A DNA stretch of 46,154 nt from Deltaproteobacteria bacterium (GCA_026388545.1 JAPLJS010000057.1:1-46154); one strand, 5' to 3'. Numbered from the stretch's first letter, positions 25,984 through 37,162 are shown. The notes: generated from the sequence alone by a model not told the origin. Program-made: numbers and translations.

Positions 25984-27105
25984 ATGTGGGAAGTTTCTTT
26001 TAAGAATGCGATTGCCGATGCAGTCAAGCGTCTGCTTTTACTGTTTGCCCTCGTGATAATAATTTGCGGATGCTCGTCGAAAAAGGAAAATCCTGCCGTC
26101 CCTCCCGCGCCGGTCACAGTGGCATCAGCAGTCGTAAAGACAATCCCTGTGGAGATCAATGCCATCGGGAATGTTGAACCTTATCAGACCATATCGGTGA
26201 GGGCTCAGATCACCGGACAGATCACGAAGATAAACTTCAAAGAAGGCCAGGATGTACGAAAGGGATATCTTCTCTTTGAACTGGACTGCCGTCCTTATCA
26301 AGAGGCATTGAAGCAGGCAGAAGCCAATCTTGCCAGGGATACGGCCCAGGCAAAAAACGCAGAGACCGATTTGCAGCGGTACACAGCCCTCCTGGAAGAT
26401 CAATTTGTGACGAGACAACAATACGACCAGGTTCGCACAAACTGGGCCGCCCTGGAAGCTACTTTGAAGGCCGACAGGGCCGTTGTGGAAAACAGCCGCA
26501 TACAGATTCAATACTGTTCCATCTATTCCCCCCTCAACGGCCGGACAGGATCGTTAAAGGTAAATCAGGGAAACATACTCAAGGCGAACGATGTGGAAGT
26601 GGTCGTTGTCAACCAGATCGAACCCATCTATGTTACTTTTGCCATTCCCGAAAAGGACCTGTCGGCGGTCAAAAAATACCAGGCCCAGGGAAAGCTTAAG
26701 GTGGAAGCCCTGATCAACGGCGATGCGCGCCCCGAAACAGGGGAACTGACCTTCATCGATAATGCCGTAAATAAGGTAACAGGTACTATCACCCTCAAAG
26801 GGACTTTTGCAAACCGGGAAAAGCGCCTTTGGCCGGGTCAGTTTGTCAGCGCAGTCCTGACGCTGACAACCATACCCGATGCGATACTGGTCCCTTCGCG
26901 CGCCGTTGACACGGGCCAATCGGGGCAGTACGTCTTTGTCGTCAAGCCCGATCTCACCACGGATGTGAGGCCGGTTACGATAGGTTCCTCCATAGGCGGG
27001 GAAACCGTCATCATGAAGGGTCTCCAGGCAGGAGAGCGGGTGGTCACGGACGGACAGTTGCGTCTCATACCGGGAGCAAAGGTGACGATTAAAGAAACGC
27101 CCTGA
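25984..27105 (+). CDS. RND efflux periplasmic adaptor (MFP), lipoprotein
   Basis: This 373-residue protein has a lipoprotein signal with lipobox IICGC. Its order is the MdtA/AcrA type: lipoyl half (ISVRAQITGQITKINFKEGQDVRKGYLLFELD), hairpin (ALKQAEANLARDTAQAKNAETDLQRY), second lipoyl half (YCSIYSPLNGRTGSLKVNQGNIL), then beta-barrel and membrane-proximal domains. It links the inner-membrane RND pump to the TolC duct. It lies 38 bases after tolC and seven bases before the RND frame, so all are one operon. Confidence 0.93.
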   Translation: MWEVSFKNAIADAVKRLLLLFALVIIICGCSSKKENPAVPPAPVTVASAVVKTIPVEINAIGNVEPYQTISVRAQITGQITKINFKEGQDVRKGYLLFELDCRPYQEALKQAEANLARDTAQAKNAETDLQRYTALLEDQFVTRQQYDQVRTNWAALEATLKADRAVVENSRIQIQYCSIYSPLNGRTGSLKVNQGNILKANDVEVVVVNQIEPIYVTFAIPEKDLSAVKKYQAQGKLKVEALINGDARPETGELTFIDNAVNKVTGTITLKGTFANREKRLWPGQFVSAVLTLTTIPDAILVPSRAVDTGQSGQYVFVVKPDLTTDVRPVTIGSSIGGETVIMKGLQAGERVVTDGQLRLIPGAKVTIKETP

Positions 27106-27127
27106 CGCGCTATTGGGAAGGGGTTAC

Positions 27128-30100
27128 ATGAATATTTCGGAAATCTTCATACGCCGGCCGATTATGACGACACTCGTCATGGCGGCGATCCTCCTCTTCG
27201 GCGTTGTCGCGTATCGAGCACTTCCGGTCAGTGATCTGCCCAACGTAGATTTTCCGACAATCCTCGTATCAGCCAACCTTCCGGGTGCAAGTCCGGAGAC
27301 AATGGCCTCCTCCATAGCGACACCGCTTGAAAAACAGTTCTCCACCATCGCCGGCCTCGACTCCATGACTTCAACAAACGGTCTCGGAATCAGCAGAATT
27401 ACCTTGCAATTCAATCTAAGCAGGAACATCGACGCAGCAGCCCAGGACGTTCAGACCGCCATAGCCACAGCAACGAGACAGCTTCCCCAGAATATGCCGA
27501 CTCCTCCCACCTTTCGGAAGGTGAACCCTGCGGATCAGCCGGTCCTTTATATTGCCATGAACACACCCACCCTGCCGCTTTCTGTGGTTGACGAGTATGC
27601 GGAGAATCTTCTTGCGCAGCGCATTTCCATGATCAGCGGCGTGGCCGAGGTTATGGTGTACGGATCCCAGAAGTATGCCGTGCGCGCCCGCCTTGATCCG
27701 AAAGCGCTGGCGGCAAGATCCATCGGCATCGACGAGGTTGTGAGTGCGATCGAGTCAGGGAATGTCAATCTCCCGACAGGCACCCTTTGGGGAACTCACC
27801 AGGCCTTCACCATTCAGGCAACGGGACAACTGAATAATGCGGCTGCCTTCCGGCCGCTCATTGTAGCCTATCGGGGCGGCTCGCCGGTGCGTCTCGGGGA
27901 ACTGGGGCGTGTGGATGACAGCGTCCAGAATGACAAGGTTGCTGCGTGGTTCAATGAAAACCGGGCCATTGTACTGGCCGTCCTGCGCCAGCCCGGTACC
28001 AATACAATAGAGGTTGTGCAGTCCATCAAGAACATCCTGCCGCAATTTAGCCAGGAAATCCCGGCATCGGTGAAACTCGACATCCTTTACGACCGGTCCG
28101 TGCCCATCAAGGAATCTTTCAGAGACGTCCAGTTCACCCTTATCCTGGCCCTGGTTCTTGTCATTGCCGTGATCTTTGTCTTTCTCCGCAACCTTTCTGC
28201 AACTGTCATACCGAGCCTTGCCTTGCCTATGTCGATCATAGGAACCTTTGCGGCTATGTATCTTTGCGGTTACAGTCTGGATAACCTTTCATTGATGGCT
28301 CTCACACTGTGTGTTGGCTTTGTGGTGGACGACGCCATTGTTATGCTGGAGAACATTGTCCGTCACATGGAGCAGGGCGAGGGAGTCATTGAGGCGGCTT
28401 TAAATGGATCGAGGGAGATAAGCTTTACCATACTTTCCATGACCCTCTCTCTCGTAGCTGTTTTTATTCCTGTTCTCTTCATGGGGGGTATCGTCGGCAG
28501 GCTGCTTCACGAGTTTGCCGTTACGATTGCCGTTGCCGTTCTCATTTCCGGATTCGTATCACTCACCTTAACCCCCATGCTCTGCAGCCGTTTTCTCCGT
28601 CCGCCTGGGGAGGAGAAACATGGCCGTCTCTATCAGATATTCGAACGGTTTTTCGAGGGGATGCGCCGCCTCTATGAAATAAGTCTTACATGGGCCTTGC
28701 ATTACAGGCTTACAACCCTCATTATCTCCTTCCTCTTTCTCGCGGGGGTTGTCGGACTCTATTTCATTACACCCAAGGGTTTTCTCCCCAGCGAGGATAC
28801 GGGTCAGCTCTTCTGCTTTACGGAAGCGGCGGAAGGCATATCATTTGACTCGATGGTCGAGCACCAGAAAAAACTTGCCGCCATTGTACGTGAGGATCCG
28901 AATGTGAGTAATGTTATGTCAAGCGTAGGAGCTTCAGGGACCAGTCCATCATCCAACATAGGCCGCATAATGATCCGCCTGAAGCCGCGAAGTGAACGCC
29001 GCCTCAGTGCAGATGAGATAATCCAGGAACTCAGGCCAAAGCTCGCCACGGTTCCTGGTATCCGGGCCTATTTGCAAAACCTGCCGCCTATACGTATTGG
29101 TGGAGTCCTGACTAAAAGCCAGTACCAGTATACCATCCAGAGTGGGGATATCAATGAGCTTTACAAATACGCTCCGACTATGGAGGCGAAGCTGAGAGAG
29201 CTGCCTGGGTTTCTGGACGTGACAAGCGACCTCCAGATTAAGAATCCCCAGGTCTATGTCAAGATCGACAGGGACAAGGCGTCCGCCCTCGGCCTCAGTG
29301 CGGGCCAGGTTGAGGACGCCCTCTCGAGCGCATACTCGTCCCGCCAGATATCGACGATCTATGCACCGAACAACCAGTACTGGGTCATCATCGAACTTGA
29401 GCCGGAGTATCAGATGGATCCTGCTGCGCTTTCCCTCCTCTACGTCCGTTCCTCTACGGGAAACCTCGTTCCCCTGAACACCGTCGCGAGTCTCGAACGT
29501 ACAGTAGGTCCCCTTACCGTTAATCACCTCGGGCAGCTTCCTGCCGTGACCATCTCTTTTAATCTGGCCCTCGGGAAATCACTGGGCGATGCAGTGGAGG
29601 GAGTGGAAAAGACGGCGCGGGCGGTTCTTCCGGACACGATAACCGGCAGCCTGCAGGGCACCGCCCAGGCCTTCAAGTCATCTATGGCGGGACTTGGTAT
29701 CCTGATTCTTGTTGCTATTTTGGTTATTTACATCGTACTCGGCATTCTTTATGAGAGTTACATTCACCCTATTACAATACTTTCAGGACTCCCTTCTGCC
29801 GGACTCGGGGCGCTTCTCACTCTGCTGCTCTTTAAAATTGATCTAAACCTATATGCCCTTGTGGGAATCATCATGCTGATCGGGATTGTCAAGAAAAATG
29901 CGATCATGATGATTGACTTTGCACTGGAGGCAGAGAGAACGCAAGGGAAGAAACCTGAGGAAGCGATCTTCCAGGGAGCGCTTATTCGGTTCCGTCCTAT
30001 AATGATGACGACCATGTCGGCTCTCATGGCAACATTACCCATTGCTCTTGGATTGGGTGCGGGCGCCGAATCGCGGCGTCCATTGGGAATGGCTGTCGTA

Positions 30101-30223
30101 GGGGGTCTCGTATTTTCACAGATAGTAACGCTCTATATCTCCCCTGTTATCTATATCTATCTCGATTCATTCCAGAAAGAGGTGCGCAGATACTTCAGCC
30201 GGTTTCGGGGCAAGGCAGCATGA
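27128..30223 (+). CDS. RND efflux pump, HAE1 family (MdtB/C-like)
   Basis: The ATG at 27128 follows AAGGGG and gives MNISEIFIRRPIMTTLVMAAILLFGVVAYRALPVSDLPNVDFPTI, the typical N-terminal helix of drug-exporting RND pumps. The 1031-residue protein has the internal duplication of 12 membrane helices and two large periplasmic loops. The proton-relay residues are intact: the Asp pair in GFVVDDAIVMLENI and the Lys in GIVKKNAIMMIDF. It exports drugs or other hydrophobic compounds using the proton gradient, with the upstream adaptor and TolC. The substrate is unknown. Confidence 0.94.
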   Translation: MNISEIFIRRPIMTTLVMAAILLFGVVAYRALPVSDLPNVDFPTILVSANLPGASPETMASSIATPLEKQFSTIAGLDSMTSTNGLGISRITLQFNLSRNIDAAAQDVQTAIATATRQLPQNMPTPPTFRKVNPADQPVLYIAMNTPTLPLSVVDEYAENLLAQRISMISGVAEVMVYGSQKYAVRARLDPKALAARSIGIDEVVSAIESGNVNLPTGTLWGTHQAFTIQATGQLNNAAAFRPLIVAYRGGSPVRLGELGRVDDSVQNDKVAAWFNENRAIVLAVLRQPGTNTIEVVQSIKNILPQFSQEIPASVKLDILYDRSVPIKESFRDVQFTLILALVLVIAVIFVFLRNLSATVIPSLALPMSIIGTFAAMYLCGYSLDNLSLMALTLCVGFVVDDAIVMLENIVRHMEQGEGVIEAALNGSREISFTILSMTLSLVAVFIPVLFMGGIVGRLLHEFAVTIAVAVLISGFVSLTLTPMLCSRFLRPPGEEKHGRLYQIFERFFEGMRRLYEISLTWALHYRLTTLIISFLFLAGVVGLYFITPKGFLPSEDTGQLFCFTEAAEGISFDSMVEHQKKLAAIVREDPNVSNVMSSVGASGTSPSSNIGRIMIRLKPRSERRLSADEIIQELRPKLATVPGIRAYLQNLPPIRIGGVLTKSQYQYTIQSGDINELYKYAPTMEAKLRELPGFLDVTSDLQIKNPQVYVKIDRDKASALGLSAGQVEDALSSAYSSRQISTIYAPNNQYWVIIELEPEYQMDPAALSLLYVRSSTGNLVPLNTVASLERTVGPLTVNHLGQLPAVTISFNLALGKSLGDAVEGVEKTARAVLPDTITGSLQGTAQAFKSSMAGLGILILVAILVIYIVLGILYESYIHPITILSGLPSAGLGALLTLLLFKIDLNLYALVGIIMLIGIVKKNAIMMIDFALEAERTQGKKPEEAIFQGALIRFRPIMMTTMSALMATLPIALGLGAGAESRRPLGMAVVGGLVFSQIVTLYISPVIYIYLDSFQKEVRRYFSRFRGKAA

Positions 30224-30469
30224 TTAACATCTTTATGATTGAACGCATCATTATCATTCATTATTGTCGAAGCAGAGTCATTGACGGATATATGTAAGGG
30301 ATGGTTGAATGTTCTATTTTTGAGACCATGGTTCTTTCTATAATATTTGTTGACTGATGCATTAACGTGTCCTGAATGTCTCTTTCCGGGAGCTTGCACC
30401 GAGTTTGATGGTAACATTACATCTTTCTCTCCAGTCCATGAGAGGGCAACGAGCAAAAAGGGGTTTTTC
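30224..30469. other. Gap between the two efflux sets
   Basis: About 245 bases separate the first RND gene from the second adaptor. I see no strong hairpin and no convincing consensus promoter, although the AT-rich stretch at 30330-30365 could hold one. An open frame from 30347 runs into the adaptor but has no support before its ATG at 30470. Confidence 0.4.
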
Positions 30470-31681
30470 ATGATCAAGAAAGATGGGAAAGCAAAGTGTT
30501 ATTATGCAAGTATACTTATGGTTATATTCTTTAGCTCAACCTTGTACCTTATTCCAGGGTGTACAAAAGAGCAAAAAGGCGCCGACTCATCTCCACAGAC
30601 CGTACAAGTGGCGGATGTTATCCAGCGGGAGGTTCCCATTTATTCGGAATGGGTAGGAAGTACGGACGGGATGGTCAACGCCACGATCCGTGCCCAGGCC
30701 CAGGGTTACCTCACCAGGCAGAACTACAACGAAGGCGATTTCGTCAGAAAGGGACAGATCCTCTTCGAGATCGACCCGCGCACTTTCCAGGCCGCCCTCG
30801 ATCAGGCAAAGGGACAAATGGCCCTGCATCAGGCACGGTGGTCTACCGCCAAAGCGAATCTCGCCAGGATCATACCGCTCGCCCAACAGAATGCCGTGAG
30901 CAAGAAAGACCTGGACGATGCTACGGGCCAGGAAGAAGCGGCTCACGCGGCAGTAATTTCCGCGCAGGCGACTGTCGATAAAGCCAATCTGGACATCGGC
31001 TTCACAAAAATTATTTCTCCTATTGACGGAATTGCCGGCATCGCTAAGGCACAGATCGGAAACCTTGTCGGTCCCGGGTTAATAGACGAGCTGACAACGG
31101 TCTCGACAGTGGATCCTATCAAGGTATATATCTCTGTAAGTGAACAGGAATATCTCAGAGGCACGGGGAAAGGGCAGAATGGTTTCAAAGATATCCGTCT
31201 GGAAATGATTCTCTCTGATGGCAGTGTTTACCCTTACCAGGGCAAATTTTTTCTTGCCGACCGCCAGGTGGATGTGAAGACAGGTACCATTAAGGTTGCC
31301 GCCATCTTTAAGAACCCCCGCAATATTCTTCGCCCCGGACAATTTGCCAGGGTTCGCTCCCTAAGCAAAATCAAGAACGCGCTGCTGGTACCCCAGCGGG
31401 CGGTCACGGAGCTTCAGGGCAGCTATCAGGTCGCAGTGGTGGGTCCGGACAACAAAGTGGATATACGGCCGGTAAAGGTGGCTGAGCGCATTGATAGTCT
31501 TTGGGTTATTGACGAAGGTCTTAAGCCTGGGGAGAGAGTCGTGGCAGAAGGTCTCCAGAAAGTCAGGCAGGGCACAATTGTAAATCCCGTCCCCTATGAA
31601 GCCGAATCCCGGTCCGGGAGTGGGCAAGCCTCGAAATCCACAGGAACACCCCCTGTAAAAACCGGGACAGAGAAGAGGTAG
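30470..31681 (+). CDS. Second RND efflux periplasmic adaptor (AcrA-like lipoprotein)
   Basis: The ATG at 30470 follows AAAAAGGGG and begins a lipoprotein signal with lipobox LIPGC; longer starts would bury this signal. The 403-residue protein has the AcrA-type order: lipoyl half (ATIRAQAQGYLTRQNYNEGDFVRKGQILFEIDPR), hairpin (ALDQAKGQMALHQARWSTAKANLARI), second half (FTKIISPIDGIAGIAKAQIGNLVGP), then barrel domains. It bridges its RND pump (seven bases downstream) to the outer-membrane factor. It is clearly diverged from the first adaptor, so the two sets did not arise by a recent tandem duplication. Confidence 0.93.
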   Translation: MIKKDGKAKCYYASILMVIFFSSTLYLIPGCTKEQKGADSSPQTVQVADVIQREVPIYSEWVGSTDGMVNATIRAQAQGYLTRQNYNEGDFVRKGQILFEIDPRTFQAALDQAKGQMALHQARWSTAKANLARIIPLAQQNAVSKKDLDDATGQEEAAHAAVISAQATVDKANLDIGFTKIISPIDGIAGIAKAQIGNLVGPGLIDELTTVSTVDPIKVYISVSEQEYLRGTGKGQNGFKDIRLEMILSDGSVYPYQGKFFLADRQVDVKTGTIKVAAIFKNPRNILRPGQFARVRSLSKIKNALLVPQRAVTELQGSYQVAVVGPDNKVDIRPVKVAERIDSLWVIDEGLKPGERVVAEGLQKVRQGTIVNPVPYEAESRSGSGQASKSTGTPPVKTGTEKR

Positions 31682-31687
31682 ATCGAT

Positions 31688-34600
31688 ATGGCCAAGTTTT
31701 TCATCAACCGCCCCATAGTTGCCATGGTCATATCCATCATGTTCGTCATTGTGGGAGCAGTCGCGCTTGTACAATTGCCTGTTTCACAGTTTCCGGAAAT
31801 TGTGCCGCCGGAGATTCAGATCAACACCATGTATGTCGGAGCTGATGCATTAACCGTTGAGCAGTCTGTGGCCACGCCCATCGAGCAGCAGATGAGCGGC
31901 GTGGATAATATGAACTACATGTTTTCTCTGAACTCCAACATCGGCATAATGAGGCTTATTGTCTCCTTTGATGTCGGCACCAATCCGAACACAGACCAGG
32001 TGCTCACGCAGATACGGCAGAACCAGGCAGATCCGATGCTTCCGCTCGATGTGCGCAATTACGGCGTCACGGTCCAGAAATCAAGGTTTGCACCGTTGAT
32101 GCTCTTTTCTCTCTATTCACCCAACAGCACCCGTGACGCCACTTTCCTTTCAAATTACGCATATATCAATCTCAGCGACCAGTTGCTGCGCGTTCCCGGC
32201 ATCGCCATGGTTTCGGTCTTCGGTGCGGGACAATATGCCATACGCATCTGGGTCAAGCCTGATACCCTGGCGAAGCTCGGCATCACGGTACCTCAAATCA
32301 TTGAAGCCGTTCAGCAGCAGAATACCGTAAATCCGGCCGGGCAGATCGGCGCCGAGCCGGCCCCTCCGGGGCAGGAATTCACTTACGCAGTCCGCGCCCA
32401 GGGCCGCCTTATCTCCGAGGAGGAATTCAGCCGGATCGTCATCCGGGCCAACCCCGACGGCACGATTGTCCGCTTGAAAGATGTCGCCCGCATTGATTTG
32501 GGAACCCAGGTTTATAACATCAGGGGCCGTCTGAACGGCGCACCGGCCGCCAATATCGCCGTCTACCAGTTGCCCGGCACAAATGCAATTGCGACAGCCG
32601 AGGGTGCCAGGAGAGTGATGGAAGAAGCCAGGGAACGTTTTCCCGCCGATCTCGACTATGTACTCGGCCTCGACACCACAAGGGCAATCACCGAGGGAAT
32701 ACATGAGATCGTCAAGACTCTTTTAATTGCCATAATCCTTGTCGTTATCGTAGTCTTCATCTTTCTCCAGGGCTGGAGGCCAACCCTCATTCCAACTATT
32801 GCGGTTCCGGTTTCCCTCATCGGCACGTTTGCCTTCTTCCCCATTCTCGGGTTCTCAGTCAATACTCTATCCATTTTCGGCCTGGTTTTGGCCATAGGTC
32901 TGGTTGTCGATAATGCCATTATCGTGGTGGAGGCGGTGGAAAGGCACATGGATGAGGGAATGGCCCCAAAAGAGGCGGCGCTCAAAACCATGGAAGAAGT
33001 TTCGGGGCCGATGATCGCCATTGCCCTGGTCCTTTCGGCGGTTTTCATTCCCACGGTGTTCATTCCGGGAATTACCGGAAGACTTTACCAGCAGTTTGCC
33101 GCGACGATCGCCATTTCGGTGCTCATCTCGACATTCAATGCATTATCTCTGAGCCCGGCACTGTGCGCACTCCTGCTCAAGCCGAGGAAAGAAAATGCAC
33201 ACGGACCGCTCAATTTCTTTTTCAGAAAGTTCAACATCGCTTTCGGCCGGGCCACAAACGGCTATGTCTCTTTCTCCGCCACCCTGATTCGTAAGAGCGT
33301 CATCAGCCTTCTCTTCCTTGCGGGGATTACGATTATTACCGCAGGTATCGGCAAGGGAATTCCTTCAGGTTTCTTACCGGAAGAAGATCAGGGATACATG
33401 TTTATCAATCTATCCCTCCCCAACGCCGCCTCCCTGCAGCGGACCGATGCGACCTGTAGAAAAATTGAAGAAATCCTTGAACATACCCCCGGAGTGAAAT
33501 ACTACACGACAATAGTGGGGGTGAGTCTGTTGAGCATCGTCCAGAATACTTACAGCGGGTTCTTCTTTGTGAACCTGAAAGCGTGGAAAGATCGTCAAAA
33601 ACCTGAGGAACAGTACGGGGCCATTATGGCCCATTTGAATCGTGAGCTGGCTAAATTGCCGCAGGGAGCTGCCTTTGCCTTTTCACCCCCGGCCATCCCC
33701 GGAATCGGAACCGCAGGCGGCGTCACCCTTGTCCTAGAAGACAGGGCCGGCAAGGATATTCCCTTCCTTACCGAGAACGTCAACAAGTTTCTCGATGCGG
33801 CGCGTCAGAGGCCTGAACTGGAGCGTGTGACAACAACCTTCCTTCCCGCAGTCCCTCAGGTCTTCATCAACGTGGATCGGGACAAAGTCCTTAAGCAGGG
33901 CATCGATCTTCGACAGGTGTACCAGACTCTACAGACTTTTATGGGAGGGTATTTTGTAAATTACTTCAATCGGTTTGGCCGCCAGTGGCAGGTCTATGTC
34001 CAGGCAGAGGGAGAGTACCGCAATAAAGCAGAGAAAGTCGGGCAATTCTATGTACAAAACAACAAAGGGGACCCCGTGCCGCTCTCGGCGGTTACCACGA
34101 TCGAATCGCGTTTGGGTCCTGAATTTACGATGCGGTATAATCTGTATCGTTCGGCGCAAATCAACGCCATTGCCAAACCTGGTTACAGTTCCGCACAGGC
34201 TATGAAGGCCCTCGAAGAGGTCTTTGCCCTGACAATGCCGCGGGAGATGGGTCTAGATTACATGGGCATGAGCTTCCAGGAAAAGAAAGCCCAGGAGGGG
34301 ATACCCATATCCGTTATTTTCGGATTCTCGCTGCTGTGTGTATTCCTCATCCTTGCAGCACTGTATGAGAGCTGGTCTTTGCCGGTCAGCGTCCTGCTCA
34401 GCACACCCGTTGCGGTATTTGGCGCTCTCGGAGCGATATGGCTCCGTGGCCAGGTGAACAACATCTATGCCCAGATAGCTCTGATCGTGCTCATAGGTCT
34501 CACCGCCAAGAATGCCATTCTGATTGTCGAATTCGCGAAAGCAAAATATGAGGAAGGAATGTCCATTACCGACGCCGCCCTTGAAGGAGCCCGTCTGCGA

Positions 34601-34840
34601 CTCAGACCGATTCTCATGACATCCTTTGCGTTCCTCTTTGGCGTTTTGCCTCTTGCCGTATCAACGGGGGCAGGGGCAATCGCCAGGCAGATCATGGGCA
34701 CCGCCGTCATGGGCGGCACGCTTGCCGCATCACTGATCGCCGTGTTTCTCATACCGGTGACATTCTATGTGGTGATGACCCTCTCCCGGAGACGCAAAAG
34801 AGCTACACGGCCGGAAAGTGAGGAAGGCCCTGATGCGTAA
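31688..34840 (+). CDS. Second RND efflux pump, HAE1 family (AcrB-like)
   Basis: This 1050-residue pump starts [43 protein letters not shown], the AcrB-type first helix, and has the full duplicated RND architecture. The transmembrane Lys is present ([21 protein letters not shown]). In helix 4, however, the usual proton-relay pair DD (AcrB D407/D408) reads DN in [21 protein letters not shown]; the codons are GAT AAT at about 32909-32914. Either this branch couples protons differently or the pump is impaired. It follows its adaptor by six bases and overlaps the outer-membrane factor gene by eight. Confidence 0.94.
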   Translation: MAKFFINRPIVAMVISIMFVIVGAVALVQLPVSQFPEIVPPEIQINTMYVGADALTVEQSVATPIEQQMSGVDNMNYMFSLNSNIGIMRLIVSFDVGTNPNTDQVLTQIRQNQADPMLPLDVRNYGVTVQKSRFAPLMLFSLYSPNSTRDATFLSNYAYINLSDQLLRVPGIAMVSVFGAGQYAIRIWVKPDTLAKLGITVPQIIEAVQQQNTVNPAGQIGAEPAPPGQEFTYAVRAQGRLISEEEFSRIVIRANPDGTIVRLKDVARIDLGTQVYNIRGRLNGAPAANIAVYQLPGTNAIATAEGARRVMEEARERFPADLDYVLGLDTTRAITEGIHEIVKTLLIAIILVVIVVFIFLQGWRPTLIPTIAVPVSLIGTFAFFPILGFSVNTLSIFGLVLAIGLVVDNAIIVVEAVERHMDEGMAPKEAALKTMEEVSGPMIAIALVLSAVFIPTVFIPGITGRLYQQFAATIAISVLISTFNALSLSPALCALLLKPRKENAHGPLNFFFRKFNIAFGRATNGYVSFSATLIRKSVISLLFLAGITIITAGIGKGIPSGFLPEEDQGYMFINLSLPNAASLQRTDATCRKIEEILEHTPGVKYYTTIVGVSLLSIVQNTYSGFFFVNLKAWKDRQKPEEQYGAIMAHLNRELAKLPQGAAFAFSPPAIPGIGTAGGVTLVLEDRAGKDIPFLTENVNKFLDAARQRPELERVTTTFLPAVPQVFINVDRDKVLKQGIDLRQVYQTLQTFMGGYFVNYFNRFGRQWQVYVQAEGEYRNKAEKVGQFYVQNNKGDPVPLSAVTTIESRLGPEFTMRYNLYRSAQINAIAKPGYSSAQAMKALEEVFALTMPREMGLDYMGMSFQEKKAQEGIPISVIFGFSLLCVFLILAALYESWSLPVSVLLSTPVAVFGALGAIWLRGQVNNIYAQIALIVLIGLTAKNAILIVEFAKAKYEEGMSITDAALEGARLRLRPILMTSFAFLFGVLPLAVSTGAGAIARQIMGTAVMGGTLAASLIAVFLIPVTFYVVMTLSRRRKRATRPESEEGPDA

Positions 34841-36245
34841 CATTCTCATTTATTCTCTGTTCACGTTTATCATTTTCGGCTGCATGATGGGGCCAAACTA
34901 CAGGCAACCGGTTGTCGAGACGCCCCAGTCCTGGCGCTTTGAAGAAAAAGAAGTGAGGGAAATCGGCAATACCGCATGGTGGGAGCAGTTCAACGACCCT
35001 GTCCTGAATGAACTCATTCAGATGGCGCTCAAAGAGAACAAGGATATCAAGATTGCCGCAGCAAGAATTGAAGAATTTATGGGTCGATATGGTACGATCA
35101 GCGCCACTCTTTTTCCGCAGGTGAATGCAACGGCAAATGCAGGCAGAAGCAGAATCACGGAGTATGGTACTACCCCCCTTCCGTCCACAAACGTAAATCC
35201 CGCGAACATCTTTGCGGTCTCCCTTAACGGAAGTTGGGAAATAGACCTGTGGGGCAAACTGAGAAGGGCGACAGAGGCGGCCCGCGCCGATATCTTGAGC
35301 CAGGAGGAAGGGCGAAGGGCTGTCATCATCACCCTTGTTACCTCTGTGGCAAACGCCTATGTTAATCTTCGCGACCTCGACACGCAACTCGAGATTGCAA
35401 ATAGAACTGCTCAAAGCCGCAAGGAAACGTACGATCTTTTCCAATTACGTTTCCGCGGCGGCGTAATTTCGGAGCTAGAGCTGAGCCAGGTCAAGTCGGA
35501 GTATGAGCAGACACTTTCCACTATTCCGTTTCTTGAAAAGGTCATTAGCCAACAAGAAAATGCACTGAGTGTGCTTATTGGACGCAATCCGGCTCCCATT
35601 CCCCGGGGCAAAAAGATTGATGACCTTGTCCTTCCCGCCGTGCCTGCAGGCCTGCCGTCAGGGCTCCTCGTCAAACGCCCGGACATTCGCCAGGCGGAGC
35701 AGAATCTCATCGCCGCAAATGCGAGGATTGGTATCGCGAGGTCTCTCTATTTCCCGTCGATTTCTCTAACCGGCGCTTTCGGCTTCTCGAGCATAGACCT
35801 GTCACTACTCTTCACTGGTGCAGCAAGAACCTGGAGTTGGGGCGTCCCCGTTTATGCCCCGATCTTCACAAGCGGCGCCATTCAAGGGCAGGTGAAATCA
35901 GCCGAGGCAGTTCAGCAGCAGGCTCTCCTTCGGTATCAGCAATCCATTCAGATGGCTTTTCGTGAAGTCGAAGATGCCCTTATCGACCAGAAGAGGTCAA
36001 GAGAACAACTGGAGATTCAAACCCGTCAAGTCGAATCTCTGCGCAACTACGTGCGCATTGCACGCCTGCGATTTGATAATGGATATACAAGCTATATCGA
36101 AGTGCTTGATGCGGAACGCAGCCTTTTTAACGCAGAGCTTTCCCATGCTCAAACAAAGGGAGTTGTCTTCCAGGCGCTGGTGAACCTTTACAAGGCCATG
36201 GGCGGTGGCTGGGTTGTGAAGGCAGAGGGCCTGACAACGGAGTAG
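34833..36245 (+). CDS. Outer-membrane efflux lipoprotein (OprM/NodT family)
   Basis: The ATG at 34833, inside the end of the RND gene, follows AGGAAGG and gives [26 protein letters not shown], a lipoprotein signal with the conserved CxxGPxYxxP start of the NodT/OprM family. The 470-residue protein carries W-W-F-DP ([17 protein letters not shown]), [37 protein letters not shown] and the repeat of helical segments. It completes the second tripartite efflux system as its outer-membrane duct. Confidence 0.94.
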   Translation: MRNILIYSLFTFIIFGCMMGPNYRQPVVETPQSWRFEEKEVREIGNTAWWEQFNDPVLNELIQMALKENKDIKIAAARIEEFMGRYGTISATLFPQVNATANAGRSRITEYGTTPLPSTNVNPANIFAVSLNGSWEIDLWGKLRRATEAARADILSQEEGRRAVIITLVTSVANAYVNLRDLDTQLEIANRTAQSRKETYDLFQLRFRGGVISELELSQVKSEYEQTLSTIPFLEKVISQQENALSVLIGRNPAPIPRGKKIDDLVLPAVPAGLPSGLLVKRPDIRQAEQNLIAANARIGIARSLYFPSISLTGAFGFSSIDLSLLFTGAARTWSWGVPVYAPIFTSGAIQGQVKSAEAVQQQALLRYQQSIQMAFREVEDALIDQKRSREQLEIQTRQVESLRNYVRIARLRFDNGYTSYIEVLDAERSLFNAELSHAQTKGVVFQALVNLYKAMGGGWVVKAEGLTTE

Positions 36246-36266
36246 TCTGATTGCAGGGATGATACT

Positions 36267-37070
36267 ATGTATTTTATTACCTTTTCCAGGAAGATGGGCA
36301 CAAACGGAACAGAAATTGCCAAGCTCGTGGCGAAAGAACTGCAGTATGACTTCTATGATACAGAAGACATCGAAAAAAAAGCCAAAGAGATGGGAATTCT
36401 TGATGACATCAGAGAGGTAAACGACAAGGCTCCACCTCCGTTGAAGAGGTTTTTTTCATACCGGCCCGAAATTTGCCTGGATCGCCTGTATGTCGTCATT
36501 TATGAACTCGCACGCCTGGGGAGCGCAGTAATTCTCGGACGGGGAGGCAATATGCTTTTTCGGTCTCTCCCGTATGCGCTTCATGTCCGGGTAATCGCAT
36601 CGCAGGAAAAGCGTGTCCGCAATCTTGTGGAGAGGGGTTATAAGAGGGAGGCCGCCGTTATGGTCATGGAGAAGAGTGATCACGAGAGAGAAAGTTTTAT
36701 CAGGTTTGCCTTCCATCGGGATTGGGACAATCCTGAGTTGTATGATATTGTCCTCAATATGGACAAACTTACCGTCAATACCGCGGCTGATATGATCGTG
36801 TGCGCAGCACGCGCAGATGAAGCCCGAGGAAGCACCGGTGATGTGATGAACTCCCTGGATATGATGGAACTCGCAGTAAGAGTGGGGACAGCCCTTGCAG
36901 AAGCCGGTTTTCCATCAAGTTACGTTTCCGCGTTCGTTAATGCGCCGGGAAAAGTCCGTTTAACAGGGGTTGTGCAAGTTCCCTGGGAAAAATCGGCCGC
37001 GGAGCGGACTGCGATAAAAGTCAAAGGCGTTGAATCCGTGGAAAACAAAATTGAGATAGCCAGTAGGTAG
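36267..37070 (+). CDS. Cytidylate kinase-like domain with C-terminal BON-like domain
   Basis: This 267-residue protein starts YFITFSRKMGTNGTEIAKLVAKEL, the P-loop region of the cytidylate-kinase-like family (PF13189 type), which has no classical GxxxxGKS. GSAVILGRGGNMLFR and LHVRVIASQEKRVRNLVERG follow as in that family. The last 65 or so residues (VRVGTALAEAGFPSSYVSAFVNAPGKVRLTGVVQVPWEKSAAE to GVESVENKIEIAS) look like a BON domain, normally a phospholipid- or membrane-associated module. It lies 21 bases after the efflux operon and may be its last gene. A nucleotide-kinase reaction is inferred, not shown. Confidence 0.78.
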   Translation: MYFITFSRKMGTNGTEIAKLVAKELQYDFYDTEDIEKKAKEMGILDDIREVNDKAPPPLKRFFSYRPEICLDRLYVVIYELARLGSAVILGRGGNMLFRSLPYALHVRVIASQEKRVRNLVERGYKREAAVMVMEKSDHERESFIRFAFHRDWDNPELYDIVLNMDKLTVNTAADMIVCAARADEARGSTGDVMNSLDMMELAVRVGTALAEAGFPSSYVSAFVNAPGKVRLTGVVQVPWEKSAAERTAIKVKGVESVENKIEIASR

Positions 37071-37162
37071 AATTCTATCATTCAATTCACATGATAAGCC
37101 TCACTTCAAATCCAAGTCTGAATTCAATAAGAAAAACCTCCTTAATTTATGAAATATTATTC

